A DNA stretch of 64,000 nt, taken from contig NZ_CP041191.1 in NCBI RefSeq assembly GCF_006517275.1, forward strand, positions 694,501 to 758,500, written 5' to 3'. How positions within the stretch are numbered: the first letter of the stretch is position 1; each line of letters begins with the position of its first letter. Position numbers and translations under genes: made by a program. This stretch comes from Labrenzia sp. PHM005 (GTDB lineage Bacteria; Pseudomonadota; Alphaproteobacteria; Rhizobiales; Stappiaceae). Positions 34,292 through 43,693 of this stretch are shown one piece after another. The notes under the pieces were generated by a model that saw only the letters and a program-made list of their open reading frames with translations, had not been told where the DNA came from and ran no database searches.

Positions 34292-34690
34292 ATGCGCTTT
34301 AACCGAACCCAAAAACGACAACCACCGGAAAACACGATTCCTTTAATCAATGTCGTGTTCTTGATGCTGATCTTCTTCCTGTTCGCCGGATCAATCTCCA
34401 AGGACGATGCCAGGGAACTTGAGCCGCCACTCAACATCCTTGAAGACGAAACCATCCGCTCGACCGGCGCCCTGATCATCGATCAGGAGGGAAAGACGCA
34501 CGCGGGCGATCAGGAAATTGGTGTCCTCGATTGGGTCGCGTTGCGCGAGGCTGAAGCCGAAGACGGCGAACCCTTGAAAATCGCCGCAGACGGTACGCTT
34601 GGCGCCGATCATTTGGAAAAAGTCCTCCAGGAGCTGAAGACCACAGGCCGAACAGACATTGTTTTGATTACCAGAAGAGGCACACAGTGA
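34292..34690 (+). CDS. ExbD-family protein, second copy
   Basis: This 132-residue paralogue starts 8 bp after the first ExbD. Its membrane helix (about 17-36, IPLINVVFLMLIFFLFAGS) has asparagine (N21) where the first copy has the proton-carrying aspartate, so this copy may not conduct protons itself and might form a heteromer. The periplasmic part is acidic. Its stop overlaps the GTG start of tonB. Tandem ExbD genes occur in several alphaproteobacterial TonB clusters. Confidence 0.82.
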   Translation: MRFNRTQKRQPPENTIPLINVVFLMLIFFLFAGSISKDDARELEPPLNILEDETIRSTGALIIDQEGKTHAGDQEIGVLDWVALREAEAEDGEPLKIAADGTLGADHLEKVLQELKTTGRTDIVLITRRGTQ

Positions 34691-35790
34691 CGTTTCCGCG
34701 TTTCTTAGCTGCTGGATTGGCGCTCTCTTTTCTGTTCCACGGAGCCGGCTCTGCCTATTTTGCCAAGGATCCGAATGAGATCGAAATCGCCGCCTCTCAA
34801 GGCGGTGGTGTTTCGGTCATCGGCTCTTTGGAAGATCTGGTAGCTGGCAGTAAAGTCGAAGAAATAACGCCGGAAGAGCCGGTCGAGGAAATAGAGCCGG
34901 AAACCGAACCGGTTGAGCTCGTTCAGGCAAAGCCAGTTGAAGTGGCCAAGGTCGAAACCCCGGTTCAAACGCAAACCCAGCCGATTGAAGCACCAGTCAC
35001 TCCGGTTGTCAGTGAAACGGTCCCCATTGTTGCCGGCGTCACATCCATCGAAGCGGTCACGGCTGAAACGGTAATTCTGCCCACGCCGGAGCCGGAAAAA
35101 GCAGAACAGGTCACAACAAAAGAAGTAACGCCTCCCAAACCGGTTGAAAAGGTCGAGACCCTCCAGCAAAAACCGGAAGAGATTGCGGATATCAAACCGG
35201 ACCTGGAAGAAGCGGTTGAAGTTGCTGAACCGCTCAACCCAATTGTTAAAACGCCGCCGGTCAAACCAGAACCTCTGATCAAAGAAGCCAAACTCGTTGA
35301 GAAGGTGAAGCCGGTTCAGGAGATAAAACCGGTCAAACACCTCAAGCCTGTAGAGAAGAAGAAAAACCCGGCCAAAAAGGCCAAGAAAAAGGGCGCCGAC
35401 AGAAACTCCCAAAAAGGTGGTAGCCAGGTTACCAGCAGGACCGCCAACTCGAATGCGAACGGCCGGGCGAACGCTCGGACCAATGATGGCGGGACCAAAG
35501 CGGCGTCAAACTACAAGGGCAAGGTTTTCTCCAAAGTACGCCGCGCCCAGCGCTACCCGCGTAAGGCCGAACGCAAGAAGATCCAAGGAACGGTTCATGT
35601 CTCTTTCACGGTGGCAAAAACCGGATCAGTCTCCAACATCCGTGTTGTTCGGTCATCAGGCCATGCCATCTTGGACAAGGCCGCCGCAGACCAGGTCCGG
35701 CGGGCGGCGCCCATGCCCAAGTTTCCGAAAAACATCAACAAAACCAAACTCGCATTCAAAGCGCGGATTGCGTTCAAAAGCCGCCGTTAA
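34687..35790 (+). CDS. tonB: TonB-family energy transducer
   Basis: This 367-residue protein starts at a GTG that overlaps the stop of the second exbD (GTGA). It has an N-terminal membrane anchor (about 2-24), then a long periplasmic spacer (about 45-240) rich in Pro, Glu, Val and Lys (EPVEEIEPETEPVE, KPVEKVETLQQKPEE), and a C-terminal TonB domain (about 280-367) with YPRKAERKKIQGTVHVSF. It links ExbB/ExbD in the inner membrane to the outer-membrane receptor encoded next. The length is above that of E. coli TonB (239) because of the spacer. Confidence 0.9.
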   Translation: MTFPRFLAAGLALSFLFHGAGSAYFAKDPNEIEIAASQGGGVSVIGSLEDLVAGSKVEEITPEEPVEEIEPETEPVELVQAKPVEVAKVETPVQTQTQPIEAPVTPVVSETVPIVAGVTSIEAVTAETVILPTPEPEKAEQVTTKEVTPPKPVEKVETLQQKPEEIADIKPDLEEAVEVAEPLNPIVKTPPVKPEPLIKEAKLVEKVKPVQEIKPVKHLKPVEKKKNPAKKAKKKGADRNSQKGGSQVTSRTANSNANGRANARTNDGGTKAASNYKGKVFSKVRRAQRYPRKAERKKIQGTVHVSFTVAKTGSVSNIRVVRSSGHAILDKAAADQVRRAAPMPKFPKNINKTKLAFKARIAFKSRR

Positions 35791-35840
35791 GCCTTTCCAG
35801 ATCAAGCCGGTGTGTTGTTCCGGTAACAGCACATTCAATT

Positions 35841-35860
35841 ATGTGAGTTTTTACTCACAT
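35841..35860. promoter_or_regulatory. 20-bp dyad upstream of the TonB-dependent receptor
   Basis: ATGTGAGT (35841-35848) and ACTCACAT (35853-35860) form a perfect 8-bp inverted repeat around TTTT. It lies 50 nt after tonB and 94 nt before the receptor. A second short dyad, TACTT...AAGTA (35864-35878), follows. No U-run trails the first, so an operator for the receptor gene is more likely than a terminator. Confidence 0.5.
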
Positions 35861-35954
35861 TAATACTTGCGCAAAGTACTCAAGATTTATAAAGCTGCGT
35901 CATCATAAGATCCGAGCCAGAAGCCAGGATGCATACAGATGGGCAATAGGGCAC

Positions 35955-38075
35955 ATGTTGAAATATTCTGGCTTGGTCACAGCCGCACTCCTGGCAGCTG
36001 TGCAGGGTGCTGCTGCGCAGGACCTAACACTTGAAGATGAAACCGTCCTCAGCAGCGACGATGCAACGCTTCTGGACGTGATAACCGTTACTTCCGCAAC
36101 CCGGACAGAAACGCCGATTGATGAAGCAACCGTCTCGGTCTCGGTCGTTACCGAAGACCAGGTCGAGCGCCAGGCCAACGTCAATTCCAACATCGGTCAG
36201 ATCCTGTCGAAGACCGTTCCTGGCTTCGGGCAATCGACCGAAAACTTGACCGAATATGGTCAGACGCTGCGCGGCCGGAACTTCTTGACCCTGATCGACG
36301 GGGTGCCGCAGACTAACAATTTGAACAACAACTACCGCGCGCTGAACAACATCAGCCCGTCTGCCATCGGGCAGATCGAAGTAGTCCGTGGCGCAACGGC
36401 GGCGTATGGCTTCGGCGCGCCGGGTGGTCTCGTCAACATCATCACCAAAACGCCGGAAGACGGAGAGTTCAACGCCAACCTCAGCCTCGGCTTCAAGGCA
36501 TCTCCGTCTAATTTTGGTGAATCGCTCTCCTACATCACAGAAGCTGGGGCATCCAGGGCCAAGAACGGCTTCTTCTATCTTGCCAACGGCAGCTGGGAAG
36601 ACAGTGGCGTCTCCTTTGCCGCAGATGGCGCACGCCGCCCTCCGGATTCCTTCGGCACCCAGGGCGGGACAGATAATATCGGCGCGTTCAACTTCCTCGG
36701 TAAATTGGGATACGAGCACGAGAACCACCGGGTTCTCTTCAGTGCGAACAAGTACCGCTACTGGCAGGACAGCAATTGGGCCGGCATCGTTTCCGGCGGC
36801 AGCCGCGCAAACAACACCAGTGCGACCCCATCCCGCGGTAACTTGAACACCCGCACACCAGGAACTGACAATCTGACGCTCAACGCCAACTACACCAATG
36901 ATGACATCTTGAGTGGTTCGCTGGATCTTCAGGCCTACTACAACGACAACACAACCACCTTCACCCGGACAGAATTCTTCGGCTTCCAATACGATCAGTA
37001 TGAGACCGAATCCCAGAAACTCGGTGGACGGGCAACGTTCGACACGCCAATGCCCATCGACCAAGTGCCAGTCGATCTCGTCTGGGGTCTCGATGTCTTG
37101 AACGACAAGACCAAAACCAACCCGATTGACGGCCCGGTCGACACCCCGGAGTATGATCTCGTTGGTTTGGCTCCATTTGCCCAGCTGCGTGCTGAGCTGT
37201 TTGATGACCGGGCCAAACTGACCGCAGGTGTGCGCTACGAACATCTCTCCGTCGACATCAACGATTATGTCAATGAGATCGGCACGTCGGTTACCGGTGG
37301 CACGCTGACATTCCGGGAACCGCTGTTCAACATCTCCGGGTCCGTTGACCTCAACGATACTTTCACCGTGTTCGGCGGTTTTTCTCAAGGCTTCCAGCTG
37401 GGTGACCTCGGACGGTACCTCTACAATTCCGATTTCACCAATGTGTCGCAGCTATCCGACGATGGACAGAAAACCGACAGCTATGAAGTCGGCCTGCGTG
37501 CTGTCGGCAACGCCTGGGATGCGTCGATCACCGGCTTCTATAATAAGTCCAACAATGGCGTGACCTACGACGCCAACCTAGACATTGTTCTGTCACCGGA
37601 GCAGATCTGGGGTGTCGAGATTGCAGCCAATTATGATGTTACCGATCAGATCGCTGTCGGCGGTACGCTGACCTGGCTTGAGGGTGAATACGATACGACC
37701 GGAGACGGCAAATACGATTCCGATCTCGGGTCAGACCGGATCGCGCCGCTGAAATTGACCGGCTATGTCGAGTATTCACCGCGTGACTGGGCGAACTTCC
37801 GCCTGCAGGGCCTTTACTCTGGCCACCGCGACCCGGACAGCACGCAGTTCACCGGCATCGAAACCATCGACTCTTATTTCGTGATGGATGCGTTTGCCGA
37901 CTTCCAGGTCAACGACACATCCAAACTTTCGTTGGGTGTCGAGAACATGCTCAACGCGGACTATGTCCCCGTCTTGCAGCAGGCCTATTCAGTCCAGTCC
38001 TACGGCTATGATGACTATTATTACGTCAAAGCACCGGGAGTGACCTTCTCAGCCAAATACTCTGTGAAGTTCTAA
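35955..38075 (+). CDS. TonB-dependent outer-membrane receptor
   Basis: This 706-residue protein has a signal peptide (about 1-22, ending GAAAQ). A plug domain follows (about 40-155) with LDVITVTSATRTETPID as TonB-box region and IGQIEVVRGATAAYGFGAPGG as plug core. The 22-stranded barrel ends with the terminal phenylalanine (FSAKYSVKF). The combination with a FhuC/D/B-type importer and a siderophore-interacting reductase points to uptake of an iron-siderophore complex. The specific ligand is unknown. A strong terminator follows. Confidence 0.93.
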   Translation: MLKYSGLVTAALLAAVQGAAAQDLTLEDETVLSSDDATLLDVITVTSATRTETPIDEATVSVSVVTEDQVERQANVNSNIGQILSKTVPGFGQSTENLTEYGQTLRGRNFLTLIDGVPQTNNLNNNYRALNNISPSAIGQIEVVRGATAAYGFGAPGGLVNIITKTPEDGEFNANLSLGFKASPSNFGESLSYITEAGASRAKNGFFYLANGSWEDSGVSFAADGARRPPDSFGTQGGTDNIGAFNFLGKLGYEHENHRVLFSANKYRYWQDSNWAGIVSGGSRANNTSATPSRGNLNTRTPGTDNLTLNANYTNDDILSGSLDLQAYYNDNTTTFTRTEFFGFQYDQYETESQKLGGRATFDTPMPIDQVPVDLVWGLDVLNDKTKTNPIDGPVDTPEYDLVGLAPFAQLRAELFDDRAKLTAGVRYEHLSVDINDYVNEIGTSVTGGTLTFREPLFNISGSVDLNDTFTVFGGFSQGFQLGDLGRYLYNSDFTNVSQLSDDGQKTDSYEVGLRAVGNAWDASITGFYNKSNNGVTYDANLDIVLSPEQIWGVEIAANYDVTDQIAVGGTLTWLEGEYDTTGDGKYDSDLGSDRIAPLKLTGYVEYSPRDWANFRLQGLYSGHRDPDSTQFTGIETIDSYFVMDAFADFQVNDTSKLSLGVENMLNADYVPVLQQAYSVQSYGYDDYYYVKAPGVTFSAKYSVKF

Positions 38076-38080
38076 CTCCT

Positions 38081-38114
38081 AAAGCTCCGCCGTCCCCACG
38101 CGGCGGAGCTTTTT
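38081..38114 (+). terminator. Rho-independent terminator after the receptor gene
   Basis: A perfect 12-bp stem (38081-38092 with 38101-38112), rich in GC, encloses an 8-nt loop and is followed by a T-run (38110-38114). It begins 6 nt after the receptor stop. The importer genes start 27 nt later, so some read-through or an own promoter must serve them. Confidence 0.8.
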
Positions 38115-38141
38115 ATGTTTTTCAAATGAAAGACCGGTCCG

Positions 38142-38948
38142 ATGTCCGCCATCGCTGAGCAGCAGAAATCAAGTTCCAGCCCGCTTTTTTCCTGTGTCGA
38201 CGTGTCTGTAAACGTGGACGGCAAAGAGCTTCTAAAAACGGCTCATCTTGAATTTGCTGCTTCAAAAATCACCGGCCTCATCGGACACAATGGATCTGGC
38301 AAGTCCACATTGTTGAAAGTCCTGGCCGGTCAGATGGCGGCATCTGGCCAAGTTCAATTTCAGGGTCAGGACCTTCACAAATGGGGCCGGCGGACCCTTG
38401 CCAGGTCCATTGCTTATCTACCGCAAGACCCTCCTGCAACCCGCGGCCTTCTGGTGCGCGAACTGGTGGCGCTCGGACGCTATCCCTGGCATGGCGCCTT
38501 CGGCCGGTTCAGCGCCAAGGATGCAGACAAAACCCTTGAAGCCATGGAGCTGACAGATATTGCGCCGCTTGCGGACCGCCTTGTCGATACGCTGTCTGGC
38601 GGGGAGCGCCAGCGCGCCTGGATCGCGATGATGGTGGCGCAAGATGCTGAGTGTCTTCTGCTGGACGAACCGATTTCAGCGCTCGATATCGCCCATCAGA
38701 TCGAAATTCTGAATTTACTGAAGGACCTAAGCCACGACCGGGGCATCGCAGTCATCGTGGTCTTGCATGACATCAACATGGCCGCGCGTTATTGCGACCG
38801 GTTGATTGCCCTGAAAAATGGCCGATGCTCAGCTGAAGGGCCGACGGACAAACTACTGACGGCCCCAACACTCAAAGACATCTTTGGCGTCCCAATGACG
38901 GTCGCCCCCCATCCGGGCGGTCAGGGAGTATTGGCCTATGCCGATTGA
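38142..38948 (+). CDS. Iron-siderophore ABC transporter, ATP-binding protein (FhuC/FecE type)
   Basis: This 268-residue ATPase has Walker A GHNGSGKST (48-56), Q-loop YLPQDPPATRG, signature LSGGERQRAW and Walker B ECLLLDEPISALD, ending with the H-loop HDINMAARYCDR. The Q-loop and D-loop patterns match FhuC/FecE-group ATPases for iron complexes and cobalamin. The start overlaps nothing upstream, but its end overlaps the binding protein gene by 11 bp. It should energise the two-domain FhuB-type permease encoded two genes on. Confidence 0.92.
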   Translation: MSAIAEQQKSSSSPLFSCVDVSVNVDGKELLKTAHLEFAASKITGLIGHNGSGKSTLLKVLAGQMAASGQVQFQGQDLHKWGRRTLARSIAYLPQDPPATRGLLVRELVALGRYPWHGAFGRFSAKDADKTLEAMELTDIAPLADRLVDTLSGGERQRAWIAMMVAQDAECLLLDEPISALDIAHQIEILNLLKDLSHDRGIAVIVVLHDINMAARYCDRLIALKNGRCSAEGPTDKLLTAPTLKDIFGVPMTVAPHPGGQGVLAYAD

Positions 38949-39816
38949 CCGGCGGTCCTTTCTGATCGGTGTAAGCGCGCTTTCTGTCGCTTCGTTCCCG
39001 GTATTTGCGTCAAGCGCGTCGCGGATTGTCTCGCTGGATTATGCGGCTGCCGAAACGCTGATTTCCCTCGGTCTCCCCCCGGTCGGCGTTCAATCCGCGG
39101 ACCACTGGAACCGGTGGGTTGTGGAACCAGAGCTTCCCGGTTCAGTCGCCAATGTCGGTCAAGATCTTGCCGTCAATCTGGAGGTGATCGCGGCGCTCAA
39201 GCCTGACTTGATCATCACAACACCCTATACGGATATGTTGCGCGGACGCCTGGAACCAATCGCGCCAATTCACATGGTTGCAGTCTACAATCAGACCGGC
39301 ACACCGCTCAAAAACGCATATGTCGAAACTGAGAACCTTGGCCGCTTGGCCGGCCTTCAAGGCGACGCGGACGCTTTTCTAACATCGGCCGATGCCGAAT
39401 TTGAGGGCCTGAAAGTCCGGCTTGCAACGAAAAAACGTCCACCTGTTGCGCTGGTCAATTTCATGGATCGACGCCATGTCCGGATCTATGGCGCTAGCAG
39501 TCTTTATCAGAACGTCCTGGACCGGATCGGTCTTGAAAATGCCTGGACCCGTCCAACCAACTACTGGGGTTTTGCAACGGTCGGGCTGGAAGAGCTCGCC
39601 CGCTTCGCCCCTCAAGACATGCATCTGATCGCCTTTGAGCCGATCGTCGACGAAATCAAGCCGACGCTGGCATCAAGCCCGATCTGGCGGACGATGCCGG
39701 TGGTCCAAAACGGCAACTATCAGGTTTTCCCCGCGGTTCTGACCTTTGGCATGGTGCCGTCCGCCTTGCGCTTTGCCCGATTGATCACGGACTACTTGGA
39801 AGGGCTCCCGTCATGA
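38938..39816 (+). CDS. Iron-siderophore ABC transporter, substrate-binding protein (FhuD type)
   Basis: This 292-residue protein of the TroA/FhuD fold starts with MPIDRRSFLIGVSALSV, where RRSFLIG fits a Tat-type signal. RIVSLDYAAAETLISLGLPP is the hallmark first helix, NLEVIAALKPDLIIT the mid-domain segment and NYWGFATVGLEELA the second-lobe segment. It binds the imported chelate in the periplasm. It overlaps the ATPase gene by 11 bp and the permease gene by 4 bp. Confidence 0.92.
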   Translation: MPIDRRSFLIGVSALSVASFPVFASSASRIVSLDYAAAETLISLGLPPVGVQSADHWNRWVVEPELPGSVANVGQDLAVNLEVIAALKPDLIITTPYTDMLRGRLEPIAPIHMVAVYNQTGTPLKNAYVETENLGRLAGLQGDADAFLTSADAEFEGLKVRLATKKRPPVALVNFMDRRHVRIYGASSLYQNVLDRIGLENAWTRPTNYWGFATVGLEELARFAPQDMHLIAFEPIVDEIKPTLASSPIWRTMPVVQNGNYQVFPAVLTFGMVPSALRFARLITDYLEGLPS

Positions 39817-41792
39817 CTGCTGCCCTTTCCAACCGTGCACCGGTTCTCTCAATCACGCTGATTGTTGGCGCAACTCTTGTGGGCTGGCCGCATGTTGCGA
39901 CTGTCCTTCTCAGTCTGATGGAGACGCCCGCCGGATATGATGTGGAGCGCATGATCGCCCTTTACTCGACACTGCCCCGCATGGTGACAGCGTTGCTGTG
40001 TGGCGCGGCGCTGTCTCTTTCCGGCGCGTTGCTTCAGATCGCCCTCAGAAACCCGCTGGCCTCACCCACCACGCTTGGCGTTTCAGCCGGTGCGCATTTG
40101 GCACTGGTCCTGGCGGGCCTGTTCGCCCCCGCACTTATTGCCTTCAGCCGCGATATCGTTGCCTTGATAGGCAGCTTGATAGCCGCGGGCCTCGTTTTCA
40201 GCCTTGTATCCCGCCGCGATATTTCTCCCGTAACACTGGTGCTCGGCGGCCTGGTGGTCAGCCTCTATTGCGGTGCGGCAGCAACGCTGCTGGTTCTGCT
40301 CAACGACCGATATCTTGCTAGTCTTTTCATTTGGGGGGCAGGATCGCTCTCCCAGCAGGATTGGTCTATCCCGATCGGACTTTTCTGGAAACTGGCCATA
40401 CCAATTTGCGCCGCCGGGTTGCTTGTTCGTCCGCTGACGCTTTTAAGCGCTGGAGATGAAGCCGCCCAGTCACTCGGCGCCTCCCCTGCACGAATGCGCA
40501 TGATCACCGTGCTCATCGCCGTTGCACTGGCAGCCATAGTCACCAGCTCGGTCGGAGTGATCGGCTTTATTGGATTGGCCGCACCCGTGATCGCGCGGAT
40601 GAGCGGGGCCCGCACGGTTCTCAGCCAGATTGTTTGGTCGACGCTCATCGGTGCTTTTCTTTTGTTCCTGACGGACAACGCGATTCAGCTTCTTGCCGGA
40701 TCGCTGGCCGATTTTGTTCCGACCGGTGCCGCAACGGCTCTTTTCGGCAGCCCGCTGCTTCTGCTGCTGTTGCGCAAAACCAAGTCACTACAAACTCCGA
40801 GTTCAAGCCCGGCTGCCGTCAAGCGAGTCTCTATTCCGTTTCCGGTGACGCTGTTGGGTTGCTCGCTCATTCCAGCCATTCTTGTGATCGCCAGCCTTCT
40901 CTTTGGCCGCGATACCTCTGGCGAATGGGAGTTCATTTATTCCAACGCCACAGCGGACCTTCTTTTGGAACTCCGGGCACCCCGTGTCTTCAGCGCAGCG
41001 GCGGCAGGCAGCTTGCTTGCGGCCGCAGGTGTTATCTTGCAAAGACTGTCGCGCAATGACATGGCAAGCCCGGAAGTTCTCGGCATCAGTTCCGGCGCTA
41101 TGCTCGGACTGGCTTTTGGCCTGTTTTTCTTGGCCAGCCCGCATACCGGGCCAATGATCTTTTGCGCGGCCATCGGCGCATTTGCGATCATGGGCTTGAT
41201 CCTTCTGCTCAACCGCAAAAGTGGCTTTCAGGCGGAACGCATGGTTCTCGCCGGGATCGCGTTCACCGCATTGCTCGACGCTTTGGTTGGCGCTCTGGCC
41301 GCGACGGGGGATCTACGTTCGCTTCAATTGCTGCGCTGGATGAGCGGCACCACCTACGGCGCTACTTATGACAGCGCAACAGTTCTCTTCGGCCTGGCCA
41401 TTGCCTTGCCCGGCTTAGCGCTCTTATTGGTGCGCTGGATTGGTGTTCTGGAACTTGGGCCAGGGGCGGCCGGATCGCTCGGCCTACCCGTTTCCCGCGC
41501 CCGCGGGTTGCTGTTTTGCCTTGCCGGATTGATGACGGCGGCTGCAACGCTTGCTGTCGGTCCCTTGAGTTTTATTGGCCTGATGACACCGCATATCGCC
41601 CGGCATCTTGGGTTTGTCCGGCCAGCAGATCAGCTTCTTGTAGCCGCATCAGCTGGAGCCTGCCTGATGGTGACAGCCGATTGGATCGGCCGCCACGGAT
41701 ATTTTCCTTACGACATGCCCTCCGGCCTCATCTCGGCACTTGTCGGAACCCCCTTCCTGATGGCACTTCTCGGTCGGCACTCACCCAGGTAA
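39813..41792 (+). CDS. Iron-siderophore ABC transporter, double permease (FhuB type)
   Basis: This 659-residue permease is a tandem of two FecCD domains (about 1-325 and 340-659), as in FhuB. Each half has about ten membrane segments and the family motifs LPRMVTALLCGAALSLSGAL with NPLASPTTLGVSAGAHL in the first, and RAPRVFSAAAAGSLLAAAGV with NDMASPEVLGISSGA in the second. The fused form makes a separate partner permease unnecessary. Its ATG overlaps the stop of the binding-protein gene. It is the last gene of the importer before a 68-bp gap to the reductase. Confidence 0.93.
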   Translation: MTAALSNRAPVLSITLIVGATLVGWPHVATVLLSLMETPAGYDVERMIALYSTLPRMVTALLCGAALSLSGALLQIALRNPLASPTTLGVSAGAHLALVLAGLFAPALIAFSRDIVALIGSLIAAGLVFSLVSRRDISPVTLVLGGLVVSLYCGAAATLLVLLNDRYLASLFIWGAGSLSQQDWSIPIGLFWKLAIPICAAGLLVRPLTLLSAGDEAAQSLGASPARMRMITVLIAVALAAIVTSSVGVIGFIGLAAPVIARMSGARTVLSQIVWSTLIGAFLLFLTDNAIQLLAGSLADFVPTGAATALFGSPLLLLLLRKTKSLQTPSSSPAAVKRVSIPFPVTLLGCSLIPAILVIASLLFGRDTSGEWEFIYSNATADLLLELRAPRVFSAAAAGSLLAAAGVILQRLSRNDMASPEVLGISSGAMLGLAFGLFFLASPHTGPMIFCAAIGAFAIMGLILLLNRKSGFQAERMVLAGIAFTALLDALVGALAATGDLRSLQLLRWMSGTTYGATYDSATVLFGLAIALPGLALLLVRWIGVLELGPGAAGSLGLPVSRARGLLFCLAGLMTAAATLAVGPLSFIGLMTPHIARHLGFVRPADQLLVAASAGACLMVTADWIGRHGYFPYDMPSGLISALVGTPFLMALLGRHSPR

Positions 41793-41860
41793 GCAACTGA
41801 ATTTATTGCTCTATATTCACTTCCAATTATGCAGCACCACGTATCACACCGAGAGACTAT

Positions 41861-42928
41861 ATGACCTGCAAATCGTCTGCGTATGTGACTTTGAACCAAG
41901 CTGAAGGTGTCTTCGCGCGTCTCCTCGATCATGCGCGCGAACATGACGTCGTGCTGGAGCAAACCGGACCAAAAGATTTCAAGATTGTTGTCGGCAGTGG
42001 CTTTATTGCGATCGGCACCGATGGCCTTGGACTCATTCTAAATGTTTCGGCGGAATCGGTCAGCATCCTGTATTTCTTGAAGGAAGCGGCCGCCCTGCAT
42101 CTGGCAGAATATAATGCCGAAGTGGCCGAGGCTCTTCACTGGGAAGATGAGAGTACGCGACCACTCAACCTGAAAGCTCCCCCCAGTTTTCACGAACTGT
42201 CCGTTGTTTCCGTTAGCGAACCAATGGACGGTTTGATCCGCCTGCGCTTGTCCGGAACCGACGACCTTTCCGGTCTTGCAGGACCCGGCATTCATGTCAA
42301 ATTGATGCTGCCAATCAATCCAGAGCGGACACCAGTTTGGCCTCAAGCCTCTAGAAATGGCCTGACAAAATGGCCAAAGGGCGCGGACGAATTACATGTC
42401 CGCTATTACACAATAAAATTCATCGATCTAACAGCCGGAGTGCTCGATATCGACATCGTCCGCCATGACGGCGGATTGATCGCAGACTGGGCCGTTGCCG
42501 CAAAACCAGGCGCGAAAATCGGACTGCTTGGTCCCGGCGGAGGCGAAACACCGGACAAGGCAAAGCGCGTCCTTCTGTGCGGTGACAAGACCGCGCTGCC
42601 CGCTTTGGCTCGCATGCTGGAAGAACTGCCGGACAATGTCGCTGGAGATGTGGTTGCAGAAGCTGCTGACCTAGATTGTTTGACGCATTATCTCCCGTCC
42701 ACCCACCTAACGTTACACGTTCTCCCGGAAGACCGGTTTCGGAGCGATGTTGAACAGTATTCTGAAAGCCTGACGGTGAACAAGAAACCGGACTTCGCCT
42801 GGTTCGCAGGAGAACATCAAAACGCGCAAAGTATGCGGAGATTTTTCAAATCTGATCTTGGCCTTTCCAAGGGCCAGCAATACGCAATTACCTATTGGCG
42901 CGACGGCGGGCCGTTGGAAGCCAATTAA
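41861..42928 (+). CDS. Siderophore-interacting FAD/NAD(P)H reductase with N-terminal DUF2218 domain
   Basis: This 355-residue protein has an N-terminal DUF2218-like domain (about 5-95, KIVVGSGFIAIGTDGLGLIL) followed by a siderophore-interacting (ViuB/FhuF-unrelated) reductase part (about 105-355). RYYTIKFID is the FAD-binding RxYT motif, and VDIVRHDGG and GPGGGE follow in the NAD(P)H domain. Enzymes of this class reduce the ferric siderophore in the cytoplasm and release the iron. The location directly after the importer supports the role. GAGAG lies upstream of the ATG. The two-domain form is found in other proteobacteria too. Confidence 0.85.
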   Translation: MTCKSSAYVTLNQAEGVFARLLDHAREHDVVLEQTGPKDFKIVVGSGFIAIGTDGLGLILNVSAESVSILYFLKEAAALHLAEYNAEVAEALHWEDESTRPLNLKAPPSFHELSVVSVSEPMDGLIRLRLSGTDDLSGLAGPGIHVKLMLPINPERTPVWPQASRNGLTKWPKGADELHVRYYTIKFIDLTAGVLDIDIVRHDGGLIADWAVAAKPGAKIGLLGPGGGETPDKAKRVLLCGDKTALPALARMLEELPDNVAGDVVAEAADLDCLTHYLPSTHLTLHVLPEDRFRSDVEQYSESLTVNKKPDFAWFAGEHQNAQSMRRFFKSDLGLSKGQQYAITYWRDGGPLEAN

Positions 42929-43029
42929 TCTGGTCCGCTTTTTGAGTGGATGCAGAAATACCGAAGGCCTCTTGCCTGTTGAGGCGATCATTGCAAGAAA
43001 GAAGCAGGCATACGAGGGGGAGATATAGA

Positions 43030-43671
43030 GTGCCAGCCACGACGGCGAAATCCGTTTCTGCGCGAAAGTCCGCTCAGCAGGAACGCTCAAAGGCGAAAAT
43101 CCAACTGATCCTCGACACCACGCTTGCCATGCTCAACGAGGGGCCCGCGGACAAGATAACAACTAACGAGATCGCCAAACGGGCCGGCATCAGCATTGGC
43201 TCGCTTTATCAATATTTTCCGAAAAAAGAGGCAATTTTCTACAGCCTGTTCAGTGAATGGCTGCAGGAGACGCTTGATCGGCTTGATGATGTCGGAGCGC
43301 GTTTCAGCGGGTCTGAAAATCTTGATGATCTGTCAGATGCCGTCTTTGAGTGCCTGTCCCGCGACGACAGCATCAACTCAAAAGGCCACTGGCAGCTCCT
43401 CAGGGCCATGGGCAGTACCGAAGAACTTGCCGCTTTGGAAGCAGAACATCAAAGAGAAGTCTTCCAGCGTATCGTAGGATTTCAAGAAAAGTTTGGCCGG
43501 TCCATTCCTCCCGAAAAGGCCGAAGTCCTGGCAACTCTGCAGCACCATGTGACCGTCGGATGCCTGGCCACTGCCGCCCAAATCGGCGACCACCCGGAAC
43601 GCGCGGCCGCCCTCGACTGGGGCCGCAAAGCGATGCGGTTCATCTACGACATTGAGAAATTGAACGCCTGA
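43030..43671 (+). CDS. TetR-family transcriptional regulator
   Basis: I place the start at a GTG (43030) preceded by GGGGGAG, giving a 213-residue protein. The frame is open further upstream to an ATG at 42946 without a ribosome site. The N-terminal helix-turn-helix (about 25-70) has TTNEIAKRAGISIGSLYQYF, typical of TetR proteins, followed by an all-helical ligand domain. It follows the siderophore-interacting reductase by 101 bp in the same direction and may be cotranscribed, but no operator was found and its ligand is unknown. Confidence 0.88.
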   Translation: MPATTAKSVSARKSAQQERSKAKIQLILDTTLAMLNEGPADKITTNEIAKRAGISIGSLYQYFPKKEAIFYSLFSEWLQETLDRLDDVGARFSGSENLDDLSDAVFECLSRDDSINSKGHWQLLRAMGSTEELAALEAEHQREVFQRIVGFQEKFGRSIPPEKAEVLATLQHHVTVGCLATAAQIGDHPERAAALDWGRKAMRFIYDIEKLNA

Positions 43672-43693
43672 TTACGCCAAATTCGGAAGACTC

